Both the position numbers and the translations under genes were made by a program. Below, in pieces: positions 53,584 to 62,089 of a stretch of DNA of 64,000 nucleotides. The first letter of the stretch is position 1, and the number at the start of each line of letters is the position of its first letter. Under the pieces are notes generated by a model. That model made no database searches. It saw nothing but the letters and a program-made list of their open reading frames with translations, and was not told the DNA's origin. The DNA is from Rodentibacter abscessus (GTDB lineage: Bacteria; Pseudomonadota; Gammaproteobacteria; Enterobacterales; Pasteurellaceae): contig NZ_AP038785.1 of the NCBI RefSeq assembly GCF_047160095.1, positions 992,001-1,056,000 on the forward strand. Direction: 5' to 3'.

Positions 53584-53626
53584 AAACCAACCGTATTTAG
53601 TTTAATCAATCAAATTCGGTTGGTTT
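53584..53626. terminator. Bidirectional terminator between lyxK and sprT
   Basis: AAACCAACCG (53584-53593) and CGGTTGGTTT (53617-53626) form a 10-bp stem around a 23-base loop; the right arm includes the last codons of sprT. Confidence 0.75.
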
Positions 53627-54127
53627 CCCAATGAAAATCAGTTTTCCTTTACATTTTCGACATAAATATTCGGCTTTTTCCTTTAAAATGCGCTGATGAC
53701 GGCGAACGGTTAATAAATGTGTTTGGCAAGAACAACGATATTCAAAGGTTTTTCCTTGCACATTTTGCACATCAAATTGATGGCAAGTATCTGCCGGTAA
53801 ATGAAAAACCTGATTCATTAATGCTTTCCATTCCGCTCCGTGCGGTTTCACCCGTCCGAACATCTGATACACGATCAAATGTGCGAATTCGTGCGGTACA
53901 ACCTGTCGAATAAATTCCTCGCTATTTTCCAACAACAAAGTGCGGTTAAATTTCACTTCATTTTTTTGTAGATAGGCAACGCCCGCTTTCACGCCTCGTA
54001 AATCATAACTCACCACGGGCATCAAAAATTCACGCTTAAAATAATCTTCCGCAAGACGTAATGATTCCGCAAGTTTTCGCTGAACCTGCATTTTTAAATG
54101 TCGAAACTGCGTCTGTGATGAAAGCAT
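53606..54127 (-). CDS. sprT: SprT-family zinc metalloprotein
   Basis: 173 residues. The SprT-like domain has the HEFAH zinc motif (His79, Glu80, His83), and the C-terminal zinc ribbon has YRCSCQ and YLCRKCKGK. The family is related to the eukaryotic DNA-protein crosslink protease Spartan; the bacterial role is unclear. It follows metK on the same strand, as in H. influenzae, but a terminator and a repeat element lie between them. AGGAA precedes the start. Confidence 0.9.
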   Translation of the reverse strand: MLSSQTQFRHLKMQVQRKLAESLRLAEDYFKREFLMPVVSYDLRGVKAGVAYLQKNEVKFNRTLLLENSEEFIRQVVPHEFAHLIVYQMFGRVKPHGAEWKALMNQVFHLPADTCHQFDVQNVQGKTFEYRCSCQTHLLTVRRHQRILKEKAEYLCRKCKGKLIFIGKPTEFD

Positions 54128-54144
54128 AAATTCCTAAAAAAACA

Positions 54145-54168
54145 AAAACCGCCAAAATAGCGGTTTTT
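54145..54168 (-). terminator. Terminator between metK and sprT
   Basis: On the minus strand AAAAACCGC pairs with GCGGTTTTT through a short AT loop, followed by a long T-run. It lies only 18 bases before the sprT start. Confidence 0.8.
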
Positions 54169-54263
54169 ATAGTGAATTAAATTAAGCTACAAGCCGAAGA
54201 CGGTACAAACAGTACAGCGAGGCGCAACAATGCGGTAAACATTTTTAAATTTAATTCACTATA
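54168..54263. mobile_element. Correia-like repeat element, copy 1
   Basis: 96 bp, from TATAGTGAATTAAATTAA to its inverted end AAATTTAATTCACTATA, flanked by TA. The interior GCCGAAGACGGTACAAACAG followed by TACAGCGAGGCGCAAC resembles the interior of the Neisseria Correia elements, which share TATAGTG(G/A)ATTAAATT ends. It lies just after the metK stop. Confidence 0.75.
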
Positions 54264-54272
54264 AGAAAATAA

Positions 54273-55427
54273 TTACTTCAAACCTGCTGCGGCACGTAAT
54301 TCTTCTGCACGATCCACTTTTTCCCATGGAAATTGTTCACGTCCGAAGTGTCCGTAAGCCGCCGTTTCACGGTAAATCGGTTGAATTAAATTCAACATTT
54401 TTATTAAACCGTAAGGGCGTAAATCAAAAAACTCACGAACTAAAGCCACCAACAATTCGTTGCTCACTTTACCTGTTCCGAAAGTTTCCACCATAATGGA
54501 AGTAGGTTCTGCCACACCGATTGCATAAGAAAGTTGGATTTCACAACGATCTGCCAAACCTGCCGCCACAATATTTTTCGCCACATAACGGGCTGCATAA
54601 GCGGCCGAACGGTCAACTTTTGACGGATCTTTACCTGAGAACGCGCCCCCACCGTGACGTGCGGCACCACCATAAGTATCAACAATAATTTTACGTCCGG
54701 TTAGACCGCAATCTCCCATTGGCCCGCCAATCACGAAACGACCTGTCGGATTAATAAAATATTTTGTTTCTTTTGAAAGCCATTCACTTGGCAAGATAGG
54801 TTTGATGATTTCTTCCATCACGCCTTCATGAAGATCTTTTTGATTAATTTCTTCCGAATGTTGGGTTGAAAGCACCACCGCATCCACACCGACAATTTTA
54901 TTGTCTTCGTATTTTAATGTTACCTGACTTTTCGCATCAGGACGCAACCACGCCAATTTACCGCTTTTACGCACTTCCGCTTGTTTTTGCATTAAACGAT
55001 GAGCATAGGTAATGGCAGCCGGCATTAATACATCGGTTTCATTGGTTGCGTAACCAAACATAATACCTTGGTCACCCGCACCTTGATCGAGCGGATTGTC
55101 ACGATCCACACCTTGATTAATATCCGCAGACTGTTTGCCGATAGCATTTAACACGGCACAAGAATGTCCATCAAAGCCCATATCGGAATGTTCATAACCA
55201 ATATCGCAAATCACTTTACGGGTTAAATTTTCAATATCCACCCAAGCCGATGTGGTGATTTCACCGCCCACCAAAGCCATACCGGTTTTCACATAAGTTT
55301 CACAGGCAACACGGGCTTTAGGATCTTGTTTTAGGATTTCATCAAGTACCGCATCGGAAATTTGATCGGCAATTTTATCCGGATGTCCTTCTGACACGGA
55401 TTCTGAAGTAAATAAATAGCTTGACAT
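54273..55427 (-). CDS. metK: S-adenosylmethionine synthetase
   Basis: 384 residues, full length. It makes SAM from methionine and ATP. Motifs: FTSESVSEGHPDKIADQ, the mobile-loop DQGAGDQGIMFGYATNET, GGAARHGGGAFSGKDPSKVD and the C-terminal HFGREQFPWEK. Three MetJ boxes lie just upstream. Monocistronic, with a repeat element directly after its stop. Confidence 0.97.
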   Translation of the reverse strand: MSSYLFTSESVSEGHPDKIADQISDAVLDEILKQDPKARVACETYVKTGMALVGGEITTSAWVDIENLTRKVICDIGYEHSDMGFDGHSCAVLNAIGKQSADINQGVDRDNPLDQGAGDQGIMFGYATNETDVLMPAAITYAHRLMQKQAEVRKSGKLAWLRPDAKSQVTLKYEDNKIVGVDAVVLSTQHSEEINQKDLHEGVMEEIIKPILPSEWLSKETKYFINPTGRFVIGGPMGDCGLTGRKIIVDTYGGAARHGGGAFSGKDPSKVDRSAAYAARYVAKNIVAAGLADRCEIQLSYAIGVAEPTSIMVETFGTGKVSNELLVALVREFFDLRPYGLIKMLNLIQPIYRETAAYGHFGREQFPWEKVDRAEELRAAAGLK

Positions 55428-55446
55428 AAATTCTCTCTTTCCATTT

Positions 55447-55470
55447 AGATGTATTGACGTATAGACGGCT
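55447..55470 (-). promoter_or_regulatory. MetJ operator (three tandem met boxes) before metK
   Basis: On the minus strand three contiguous 8-mers, AGCCGTCT, ATACGTCA and ATACATCT, match the AGACGTCT met-box consensus at 7, 5 and 6 of 8 positions by eye. They lie 20-43 bases before the metK start and next to a TATTAT -10. Confidence 0.8.
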
Positions 55471-55504
55471 ATAATACGTATTTTCGCTCAATATGCAAGC
55501 ACTA

Positions 55505-56074
55505 TTATGAGGTAGTGTTTAACCAATTTTTTAAAATTTGCTCGCCATATTCCGACATATAAGATTCCGGGTGAAACTGCACGCCATAAATCGGCAAATA
55601 TTTATGCTGCATTGCCATTACCACATTTTCATCACAAACGGCGGTAATTTCTAACACTTTGGGAAAATCTTCCGCTTGCACCGCCCAAGAATGGTATAAC
55701 CCGATTTCAAATTGCATCGGCAATCCCAAAAATAGCGAAGAATTTGACCGCACTTTTAAACAATGTTTTTGTCCGTGACGAACTCCAGCCAAGTTATAAA
55801 GTGTGCCGCCGAAAAATTCACACAAGGTTTGATGCCCTAAACAAACACCGAGAATGGATTTTTGCCGATGATATTTTTCCAACATAGTAAATAATTGCGG
55901 ATAAGCTCTTGGTACATCCGGGCCGGGAGAAATTAAAATATGCGTGAAAAATTCAGGCGTGCTTGCTTGCAAATCTTCAACATTCAACACCTCAAAAAGC
56001 ACTTGAAGACGGCGAATAAGATCCACTAAATTGAAAGTAAAAGAATCGTGATTATTAATAATGAGTAATTTCAT
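55505..56074 (-). CDS. pabA: Aminodeoxychorismate synthase glutamine amidotransferase subunit
   Basis: 189 residues from the ATG at 56074; a longer frame would read into the repeat element at 56113. Class I glutamine amidotransferase: MKLLIINNHDSFTFNLVDLI, oxyanion GPDVPRAYP, nucleophile Cys78 in GVCLGHQTLCEFFGG and the QFHPES His/Glu. It supplies ammonia to PabB for folate synthesis. It is divergent from pabB, an unusual split of partners normally co-transcribed or scattered. Confidence 0.9.
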   Translation of the reverse strand: MKLLIINNHDSFTFNLVDLIRRLQVLFEVLNVEDLQASTPEFFTHILISPGPDVPRAYPQLFTMLEKYHRQKSILGVCLGHQTLCEFFGGTLYNLAGVRHGQKHCLKVRSNSSLFLGLPMQFEIGLYHSWAVQAEDFPKVLEITAVCDENVVMAMQHKYLPIYGVQFHPESYMSEYGEQILKNWLNTTS

Positions 56075-56112
56075 AACCGCTTGGCTTTCGTTATAATCGG
56101 GCAATTTTACGC

Positions 56113-56219
56113 TATAGTGAATTAAATTCAAATGGATATAACGTCGCGGCCGAAGACAATACAAACCGTACAACAAAGCAAAGCCACGCAATAAACATTT
56201 TTAAATTTAATCCACTATC
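56113..56219. mobile_element. Correia-like repeat element, copy 2, in the pabA/pabB promoter region
   Basis: 107 bp, TATAGTGAATTAAATTCAAA to AAATTTAATCCACTAT. The interior has GCCGAAGACAATACAAACCG. It takes up 107 of the 161 bases between the divergent starts, so at least one promoter must lie within or across it. It begins 39 bases from the pabA start and ends 17 bases before pabB. Confidence 0.75.
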
Positions 56220-56235
56220 AATTAGAAATAACACA

Positions 56236-57210
56236 ATGCAACATTTTATTGAAAAAGCCAACCGCTACGGCGCACAACGCACACCTTTTTTCTTTTTGAT
56301 TGATTTTGAACGGGAAAAACCACGCATTTTTCCTTTAGAAAAAGCCGCCTCACAAGGGATTTTTTTCAATATCTTAGGCAACACGAATACGGCGGAACAA
56401 AAAAACTTTCCGCAAAAATTTATTCATATCGACAAAAAACCGATTTCACTTGCAGATTATCAACAGGGATTTGAACTTGTTCAACAAGCATTGCAACAAG
56501 GTAATTCCTATTTATTAAACCTAACCTACCCGACTGAAATTTCAGGTAATTTCACGCTTGAGCGACTTTTTTATCAAACCCATGCGCCTTATAAATTATG
56601 GCTGAAAAATCAATTCGTATGCTTTTCTCCCGAATGCTTCGTGCATATTCACGCCAATAAAATTGCCACTTATCCAATGAAAGGGACAATTAACGCACGC
56701 TTACCCAATGCGGAAAATAGGTTATTGAATGATGAAAAGGAGAAACGTGAACATTACACGATTGTCGATCTAATGCGTAATGATCTCGCTATGGTGGCGA
56801 AAAACATTCAGGTAACAAAGTTTCGCTATGTGGATCGCATTCAAACACAAAAAAATACAATATTACAAACCAGTTCCGAGATCTACGGTGAATTAGAAGA
56901 CAACTGGCAAGAAAAAGTGGGAGATATACTGGCGATATTATTACCGGCTGGCTCTATCAGCGGTGCGCCGAAAGAAAAAACCGTGCAAATTATTCAACAA
57001 GCGGAAAAGCAAGCACGTGGTTATTACACCGGCGTTTTTGGTCTTTTTGATGGAAAAACCCTACAAAGTGCGGTTGCAATTCGATTTATTTCTCAACGCA
57101 ATGATAAATTTTATTTTCACAGTGGCGGCGGTATTACTATCCATAGCCGTTTAGAAGAGGAATATCAAGAGTTGCTCGAAAAAGTCTATTTACCTATTAA
57201 GGAAAATTAA
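56236..57210 (+). CDS. pabB: Aminodeoxychorismate synthase component I
   Basis: 324 residues, shorter than E. coli PabB because the N-terminal region is reduced; the chorismate-binding domain is complete. Motifs: GNSYLLNLTYPTEI, SPECFVHI, YPMKGTINARLP, IVDLMRNDLAMV and PAGSISGAPKEKT with the catalytic Lys. It makes 4-amino-4-deoxychorismate with ammonia from PabA. Its last base is the first of the next start (overlap of one base). Confidence 0.92.
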   Translation: MQHFIEKANRYGAQRTPFFFLIDFEREKPRIFPLEKAASQGIFFNILGNTNTAEQKNFPQKFIHIDKKPISLADYQQGFELVQQALQQGNSYLLNLTYPTEISGNFTLERLFYQTHAPYKLWLKNQFVCFSPECFVHIHANKIATYPMKGTINARLPNAENRLLNDEKEKREHYTIVDLMRNDLAMVAKNIQVTKFRYVDRIQTQKNTILQTSSEIYGELEDNWQEKVGDILAILLPAGSISGAPKEKTVQIIQQAEKQARGYYTGVFGLFDGKTLQSAVAIRFISQRNDKFYFHSGGGITIHSRLEEEYQELLEKVYLPIKEN

Positions 57211-57776
57211 TGTTTCCGTTATTTGAAACCTTAGCCATCGAAAACGGCAAAATTCAAAATATCGACTACCACCAAACACGTTATGAACGCAGCCTACACC
57301 AATTTTATGGCAAAAGTGCGGTCAATATTTTTCCACTTTTTGATTTAATCCAACCGCCCGAACATTTGCGAAATAAACTGATACGTTGCCGTATTGATTA
57401 CAATGACAAAGCCACCGTCGTTCAATATTTTGAATACGCACGAAAAATCTACCGCACTTTCCAACCCGTAATTTGTGATGAAATTGAATATGGCTTGAAA
57501 TACGCTAATCGAGACTTACTCAATACACTATTTGCGCAACGAGGAGATTGTGATGAGATTATGATTATCAAAAACGGAAAAGTGACGGACTGTTCTATCG
57601 GAAATTTAGTTTTCCGCCAAAGTAATCAATGGTTTACACCTGATACTCCTTTATTACAAGGTACTCAGCGAGAAAAATTACTTCGTGAAGGAAAAATTCA
57701 ACAAGCCACAATTTATGTGCGGGATATTAAAAAATTTGATGAAATCAGGCTGATTAACGCAATGAATGGTTTATAA
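57210..57776 (+). CDS. Short aminotransferase class IV protein, putative aminodeoxychorismate lyase
   Basis: 188 residues, well below the roughly 270 of E. coli PabC. Class IV features are present: FETLAIENGKIQNIDYHQTR at the N-terminus, a KYANRDLLNTLF segment with the likely PLP Lys, GDCDEIMIIKNGKVTDCSIG, and TPLLQGTQREKLL. Coupling to pabB (one-base overlap) supports the lyase step to p-aminobenzoate. It is full length for its own subfamily as far as the ends can be judged. Confidence 0.8.
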   Translation: MFPLFETLAIENGKIQNIDYHQTRYERSLHQFYGKSAVNIFPLFDLIQPPEHLRNKLIRCRIDYNDKATVVQYFEYARKIYRTFQPVICDEIEYGLKYANRDLLNTLFAQRGDCDEIMIIKNGKVTDCSIGNLVFRQSNQWFTPDTPLLQGTQREKLLREGKIQQATIYVRDIKKFDEIRLINAMNGL

Positions 57777-57785
57777 AAATAATCC

Positions 57786-57991
57786 TATCACAAACCATCG
57801 TGGGGTGAGCAACCGATTGCCCACCGATGATTATAATCACCCCTTATAGGGTGACGTTAGGCGAAGCCGTAACGCACCATTAACAAGGTTTGGTGTAATG
57901 ATGAAATGATACTTTACACAAAGCTCAACGCATCCTACCCAAATAAATATCGGATATAAAATTCTCTTTGTGCGGCTGATACATAATAATG
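57786..57991. repeat. Decayed MITE-like region with two repeat types
   Basis: A GGGTGAGCAA/TTGCCCACC hairpin near 57804-57822, a TAGGGTGACGTTAGGCGAAG core arm (57848-57867 region), and a complete right end GATAAAATTC-type: GTGCGGCTGATACATAATAA (57970-57989). The left CGGTATTATG end is missing. Confidence 0.6.
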
Positions 57992-57992
57992 T

Positions 57993-60128
57993 TTAATTCG
58001 CTGTGATAAACCAACAATTATGAATTTGCTTATTACGTTCAAAATCTAATGGCAAGGTTTTGTGAGAAATTTCAACCGCACTTAACCCCAATTCTTCCAA
58101 TGCGGCAAAATCCATTTTGAATCCCCGTTTATTGTTGGAGAACACAATCGTTCCGTCTGTACGCAAAATACGTTTTAAATTACGCATTAGTTTGATGTGA
58201 TCTCGTTGCACATCCCAGCTTTCTTCCATTCGTTTAGAATTGGAAAAGGTGGGCGGATCAACAAAAATTAAATCAAACTGACGATCACACTTTTCCAACC
58301 ATTGCAAACAATCCGCTTGAATCAATTTATGTGCTTTACCTTCCACATCATTCAAAATAAGATTTTGTTCCGCCCAATTGAGATAGGTTTTCGACATATC
58401 AACCGTTGTGGTTGATTTCGCCCCGCCTAATGCTGCGTGAACGGTCGCCGAACCGGTGTAAGCAAACAGATTTAAAAAATCCTTACCTTTCGCTAACTCA
58501 CCTACCATTTTTCTGGTGAGCCTGTGATCCAAAAATAATCCCGTATCTAAATAATCCGTCAGATTCACCCAAAGCTGTGCGCCATATTCATTCACATAGA
58601 AATACTCCCCTTTATTAGCGAGTTTTTCATATTGATTCGTGCCTTTTTGTTTTTGGCGAACTTTTAAAATTAATTTATTCGTCTCCACATTCGTTACCTG
58701 CAATGTGGCGGTAACGGCATCCAATAAACGCTGACGGGCTTTATTTTCATCAATATTTTTCGGCGCAGCATATTCTTGCACGACAATATGATCACCATAA
58801 CGATCCACCGCCAAATTATATTCCGGCAAATCGGCATCATACAAACGGTAAGCATCTAAACCTTGCTGCTTCGCCCATTTTTCGATTTTCTTGATATTTT
58901 TCTGTAAACGATTGGCAAAATCCACTGCAACATCTAAAGTGCGGTTAAATTCAAGGGCATTTTCGACCGCACTTTCCTCTTTCTGACGTGCTGAAATTTG
59001 ATAATTTTTCTGAACACAATCAAGCGGACCATTTTTCGCCTTGAACTGGCGGGCCGCACGCATTCGTAAGCAATCAAGCAATGTGGATTCGCTGCTGAAA
59101 ATAGAGGCGTTCCAACCACCGAACTGTTTTTTCAAACGTTGCCCAAAAATAGAGTAAAGGGCAATCAATGCAGGTGTTGTGCCTAAACGTTCGCCATAAG
59201 GCGGATTACAAATCACCGTTCCCACTTCATTCGGAGCTGGGTTTTCTAGGGCTGCGACATCGCCTTGTTGCCATTTAATTAAATGGGCGACTCCGGCATT
59301 TTGAGCGTTTCGTTGCGCCTTTTTCAAGACACGATGCTCAAGATCGAAACCATAAAAGTGCGGTTGAATTTCCCTTTGTTTTTCCTTCGCAGTACTTATC
59401 GCTTCCTCTTTTACTTTTTCCCAAGCCGCTTGGTTATGCCCTTTCCAAAAATCAAAGCCCCAGTGTAAACGGTATAGTTGCGGTGCGATTTTCGCCTCCA
59501 TTTGTGCCGCTTCAATTAACAATGTTCCGGAACCACACATTGGATCAACCAATGGCGTGCCCTGTTTCCACTCGGAACGCAAAACTATTGCGGCAGCCAA
59601 CGTTTCCCGCAATGGCGCTTGACCGGTATCCTCACGATAACCGCGCATATGTAAGGCTTCACCGCTCAAATCTAAGGAAATCACTAATTCCTCACGATTT
59701 AAATAGGCGTGAATACGCACATCCGGCTGCATTTTATCAACACTTGGGCGCGCTTTTCCTTGACGTTCAAAGTAATCGACAATGCCGTCTTTCACCCGCA
59801 TTGCGCCAAACTGAGTATGACGAATTTCTTGGTTCGTGCCGTTAAAATCCACAAAAAACGTTACTCGCTCATCAAATTGAGCCAACCAATTAAAGCCCGA
59901 AACCGCCGCATAAAGATCTAAATCGCTGTAAATTTTGGTTTCAATTAAAGGTAACAAAATACGTGAAGCCAAACGTGACCAAAGTAATGTTCGGTAAAGG
60001 GTCTCATCATCTGCGTGAAAATGCACGCCGCCTTGCACGACTTTTGCATCTTGCGCACCAAGTTCGGTCAGTTCAACTTTTAGCAGTTCCTCAAAGCCAC
60101 GAGAGGTGGTGGCAAATAATTGTTTCAT
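57993..60128 (-). CDS. rlmL: 23S rRNA guanine methyltransferase RlmL (fused RlmKL)
   Basis: 711 residues: an N-terminal THUMP domain (about 1-155), a first methyltransferase domain with DPMCGSGTLLIEAA and ICNPPYGERLG (m2G2445), and a C-terminal one with FLNLFAYTGSATVHAA and FVDPPTFSNS (m7G2069). Both catalytic halves have intact motifs, so this is the fused RlmKL form. Cytoplasmic, monocistronic. Confidence 0.95.
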   Translation of the reverse strand: MKQLFATTSRGFEELLKVELTELGAQDAKVVQGGVHFHADDETLYRTLLWSRLASRILLPLIETKIYSDLDLYAAVSGFNWLAQFDERVTFFVDFNGTNQEIRHTQFGAMRVKDGIVDYFERQGKARPSVDKMQPDVRIHAYLNREELVISLDLSGEALHMRGYREDTGQAPLRETLAAAIVLRSEWKQGTPLVDPMCGSGTLLIEAAQMEAKIAPQLYRLHWGFDFWKGHNQAAWEKVKEEAISTAKEKQREIQPHFYGFDLEHRVLKKAQRNAQNAGVAHLIKWQQGDVAALENPAPNEVGTVICNPPYGERLGTTPALIALYSIFGQRLKKQFGGWNASIFSSESTLLDCLRMRAARQFKAKNGPLDCVQKNYQISARQKEESAVENALEFNRTLDVAVDFANRLQKNIKKIEKWAKQQGLDAYRLYDADLPEYNLAVDRYGDHIVVQEYAAPKNIDENKARQRLLDAVTATLQVTNVETNKLILKVRQKQKGTNQYEKLANKGEYFYVNEYGAQLWVNLTDYLDTGLFLDHRLTRKMVGELAKGKDFLNLFAYTGSATVHAALGGAKSTTTVDMSKTYLNWAEQNLILNDVEGKAHKLIQADCLQWLEKCDRQFDLIFVDPPTFSNSKRMEESWDVQRDHIKLMRNLKRILRTDGTIVFSNNKRGFKMDFAALEELGLSAVEISHKTLPLDFERNKQIHNCWFITAN

Positions 60129-60189
60129 TGAAATTCTCGGTAGGAAAAAATTGGGCGGATTATAGCATAAAGGTGAAATATCAGTTTAC

Positions 60190-60217
60190 ATAAAAAATGG
60201 TGGGATCTCCCACCATT
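60190..60217 (-). terminator. znuA terminator
   Basis: AATGGTGGG and CCCACCATT (60196-60204 and 60209-60217) with a 4-base loop; on the minus strand a T-run follows. Confidence 0.85.
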
Positions 60218-60233
60218 GTTGTTACTTTATAAA

Positions 60234-61202
60234 TCACTTACTCAAACACTGTGCATAGCTATCTGCTGTTGCCTGTAAGAAGTTTACATAGGCGTTTTCG
60301 CCGAGCGTTACGCTATCGCCTATCGGATCTAATCGTCCGACATTCACTTTTGTACTTTGAGCAAGGGATTCAATCACTTTTGGCGTGAATTGCGGTTCTG
60401 CAAATAAGCAGTTTACCCGGTGTTCTTCAATTTCTTCTTTAATATGCGCAATGGTTTTCGCCCCCGGTGCAACCAGTGGGTTAATGGTGAAATAGCCGGT
60501 TTGTTTCAACCCGTATGCGTCATTAAAATAGCCGTAAGCATCGTGGAAAACAAAAAATCCTTTATCCGCAAATGGAGCAAGTTGAGCCTTAATTTTATCG
60601 CTTTGAATTTCTAAAGTGCGGTTGAAATTATCAAGATTTTTGGCTATGAGTTCTTTCTTATCAGGAAATTGTGTCGTGAGTTTATCCGCTACTTTTTGCG
60701 CGACAATTCGACTAATCGCCGGAGAATACCAAACGTGCCAGTTAGTCGTTAGCCCTTCGTGGTGATCATGGTCATGGTCGTGATCATGCTCCCCTTTATT
60801 CTCATCTTTATGGCTATGTTTATGATTGTGCTCTCCCTCTTCGTGCGAATGTTCGTGATGGGCTTTGCCAAGTAATGGTTCGATGCCTTCAAGATCTGCA
60901 ATGGTGATCACTTTTTTACGATCAATTTGATTGATCGGTTTGTCCAAAAATGAATCCACATCTTCACCAATCCACAGCACTAAATCCGCCGATTTTACTT
61001 TTTGAATATCGGATAATTTTAAACTGTAATCGTGCGGGGAAGCACCGGGTGGAACAAGCACTTGAGTGTCGGTAACGCCATTCGCAATCGAAGAAGCAAT
61101 AAAGCCAAGCGGTTTAACGGATGCCAATACATCAGCATTGGCAAACATTGGAAAAGCTAAAAGTGCGGTTGAAATCGCGCTAATTTTTAACGATATTTTC
61201 AT
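60234..61202 (-). CDS. znuA: Zinc ABC transporter substrate-binding protein ZnuA
   Basis: 322 residues from the ATG at 61202 (AAAGGAGAC upstream); the longer frame adds a poor start. The signal peptide ends near Ala23 (MFANA). It has a long His/Asp/Glu-rich loop (runs such as HDHDHDHDHH), typical of zinc-binding ZnuA and a contrast with YfeA, plus HDAYGYFNDAYG and NWHVWYSP. A partial palindrome (TTGAGAAT...ATTAACAA) about 20 bases upstream might be a Zur site. znuB and znuC are not adjacent. Confidence 0.93.
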   Translation of the reverse strand: MKISLKISAISTALLAFPMFANADVLASVKPLGFIASSIANGVTDTQVLVPPGASPHDYSLKLSDIQKVKSADLVLWIGEDVDSFLDKPINQIDRKKVITIADLEGIEPLLGKAHHEHSHEEGEHNHKHSHKDENKGEHDHDHDHDHHEGLTTNWHVWYSPAISRIVAQKVADKLTTQFPDKKELIAKNLDNFNRTLEIQSDKIKAQLAPFADKGFFVFHDAYGYFNDAYGLKQTGYFTINPLVAPGAKTIAHIKEEIEEHRVNCLFAEPQFTPKVIESLAQSTKVNVGRLDPIGDSVTLGENAYVNFLQATADSYAQCLSK

Positions 61203-61285
61203 TTTGTCTCCTTTGTTGTTAATAATAATTCTCAAATAGGCGGTAAATCCTACATTTTTTAAAGCAAATTGCAATCATTTTATGC

Positions 61286-61313
61286 AAAAAAAAAAAGCAA
61301 CTTTCGTTGCCTT
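61286..61313 (-). terminator. tcdA terminator
   Basis: GGCAAC/GTTGC stem (61297-61311 region) with an 11-base T-run on the minus strand. Confidence 0.85.
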
Positions 61314-61324
61314 TATGGAAATCT

Positions 61325-62089
61325 TTATTTTTTCAGTAACTTATCAATGACACGAGAAACCGCAAAAAAGCCGAAGGTTGCTGTTATCATTGTTGCCGCA
61401 CCAAATCCGTTTGCGCAATTCATCGTAGCAGAAACGGCACATCCTTCCTCCGTTTTAGGAAAAATCAACGGTTGGGTGGAAAAAACAGCCTCTACACCGA
61501 ACTTACGCTGTGGGTTTTGGGTAAAATTAAAATTCTTACGCAAAATTGACCGCACTTTGGCAAGTAAAGGGTCTTGAATGGTTTTGCTCAAATCTGCAAT
61601 TTGAATTTGAGTAGGATCCGTTTGCCCCCCTGCGCCTCCTACGGTGATAATTTTGGTTTTATTCCGTTTACAATAAGCAATCATCGCTGCTTTGGTTTTC
61701 ACATTATCAATGGCATCAATTACGTAATCATAGCCACGGTTAAGATAATCCGCTTGGTTATCCGGTGAAATAAAATCATCAATAATATTGACGATACATT
61801 CCGGGTTAATCAATTTCACACGTTCTGCCATTACTTCCGTTTTGAGTTTACCGATATTGCCGCTTAATGCCGGTAGCTGGCGGTTGATATTGGTAACACA
61901 AATATCATCCATATCAATCAATGTGAGCTGTCCAACGCCTGAACGCGCTAAGGCTTCAACTACCCACGATCCCACACCGCCAATACCGATCACACAGATG
62001 TGCGCTTGGCGAAGTCGGTTCAGTCCCTCGGGCGTATAAAGCCGCCCGATACCGCCGAAACGTTGTTCGTAATTATCCACTCTCGCCAT
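61325..62089 (-). CDS. tcdA: tRNA threonylcarbamoyladenosine dehydratase
   Basis: 254 residues from the ATG at 62089. E1-like ThiF/MoeB fold: GIGGVGSWVVEALARSGVG nucleotide loop, DMDDICVTNINRQ, and VIDAIDNVKTKAAMI. It cyclises t6A to ct6A in tRNA. Its start overlaps the mltA stop by one base (TAATG), suggesting coupling. A TTG five codons upstream is the alternative start. Confidence 0.92.
   Translation of the reverse strand: MARVDNYEQRFGGIGRLYTPEGLNRLRQAHICVIGIGGVGSWVVEALARSGVGQLTLIDMDDICVTNINRQLPALSGNIGKLKTEVMAERVKLINPECIVNIIDDFISPDNQADYLNRGYDYVIDAIDNVKTKAAMIAYCKRNKTKIITVGGAGGQTDPTQIQIADLSKTIQDPLLAKVRSILRKNFNFTQNPQRKFGVEAVFSTQPLIFPKTEEGCAVSATMNCANGFGAATMITATFGFFAVSRVIDKLLKK

Noticed and set aside
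56075..56191. N-terminal extension of pabA by 39 codons
   Set aside because: It would be translated from the Correia-like element; the family N-terminus is MKLLIINNHDSF.
61218..61237. Zur box upstream of znuA
   Set aside because: The palindrome TTGAGAAT...ATTAACAA is only partial (6 of 8 per arm) and does not match the enterobacterial Zur consensus; mentioned in the gene entry only.
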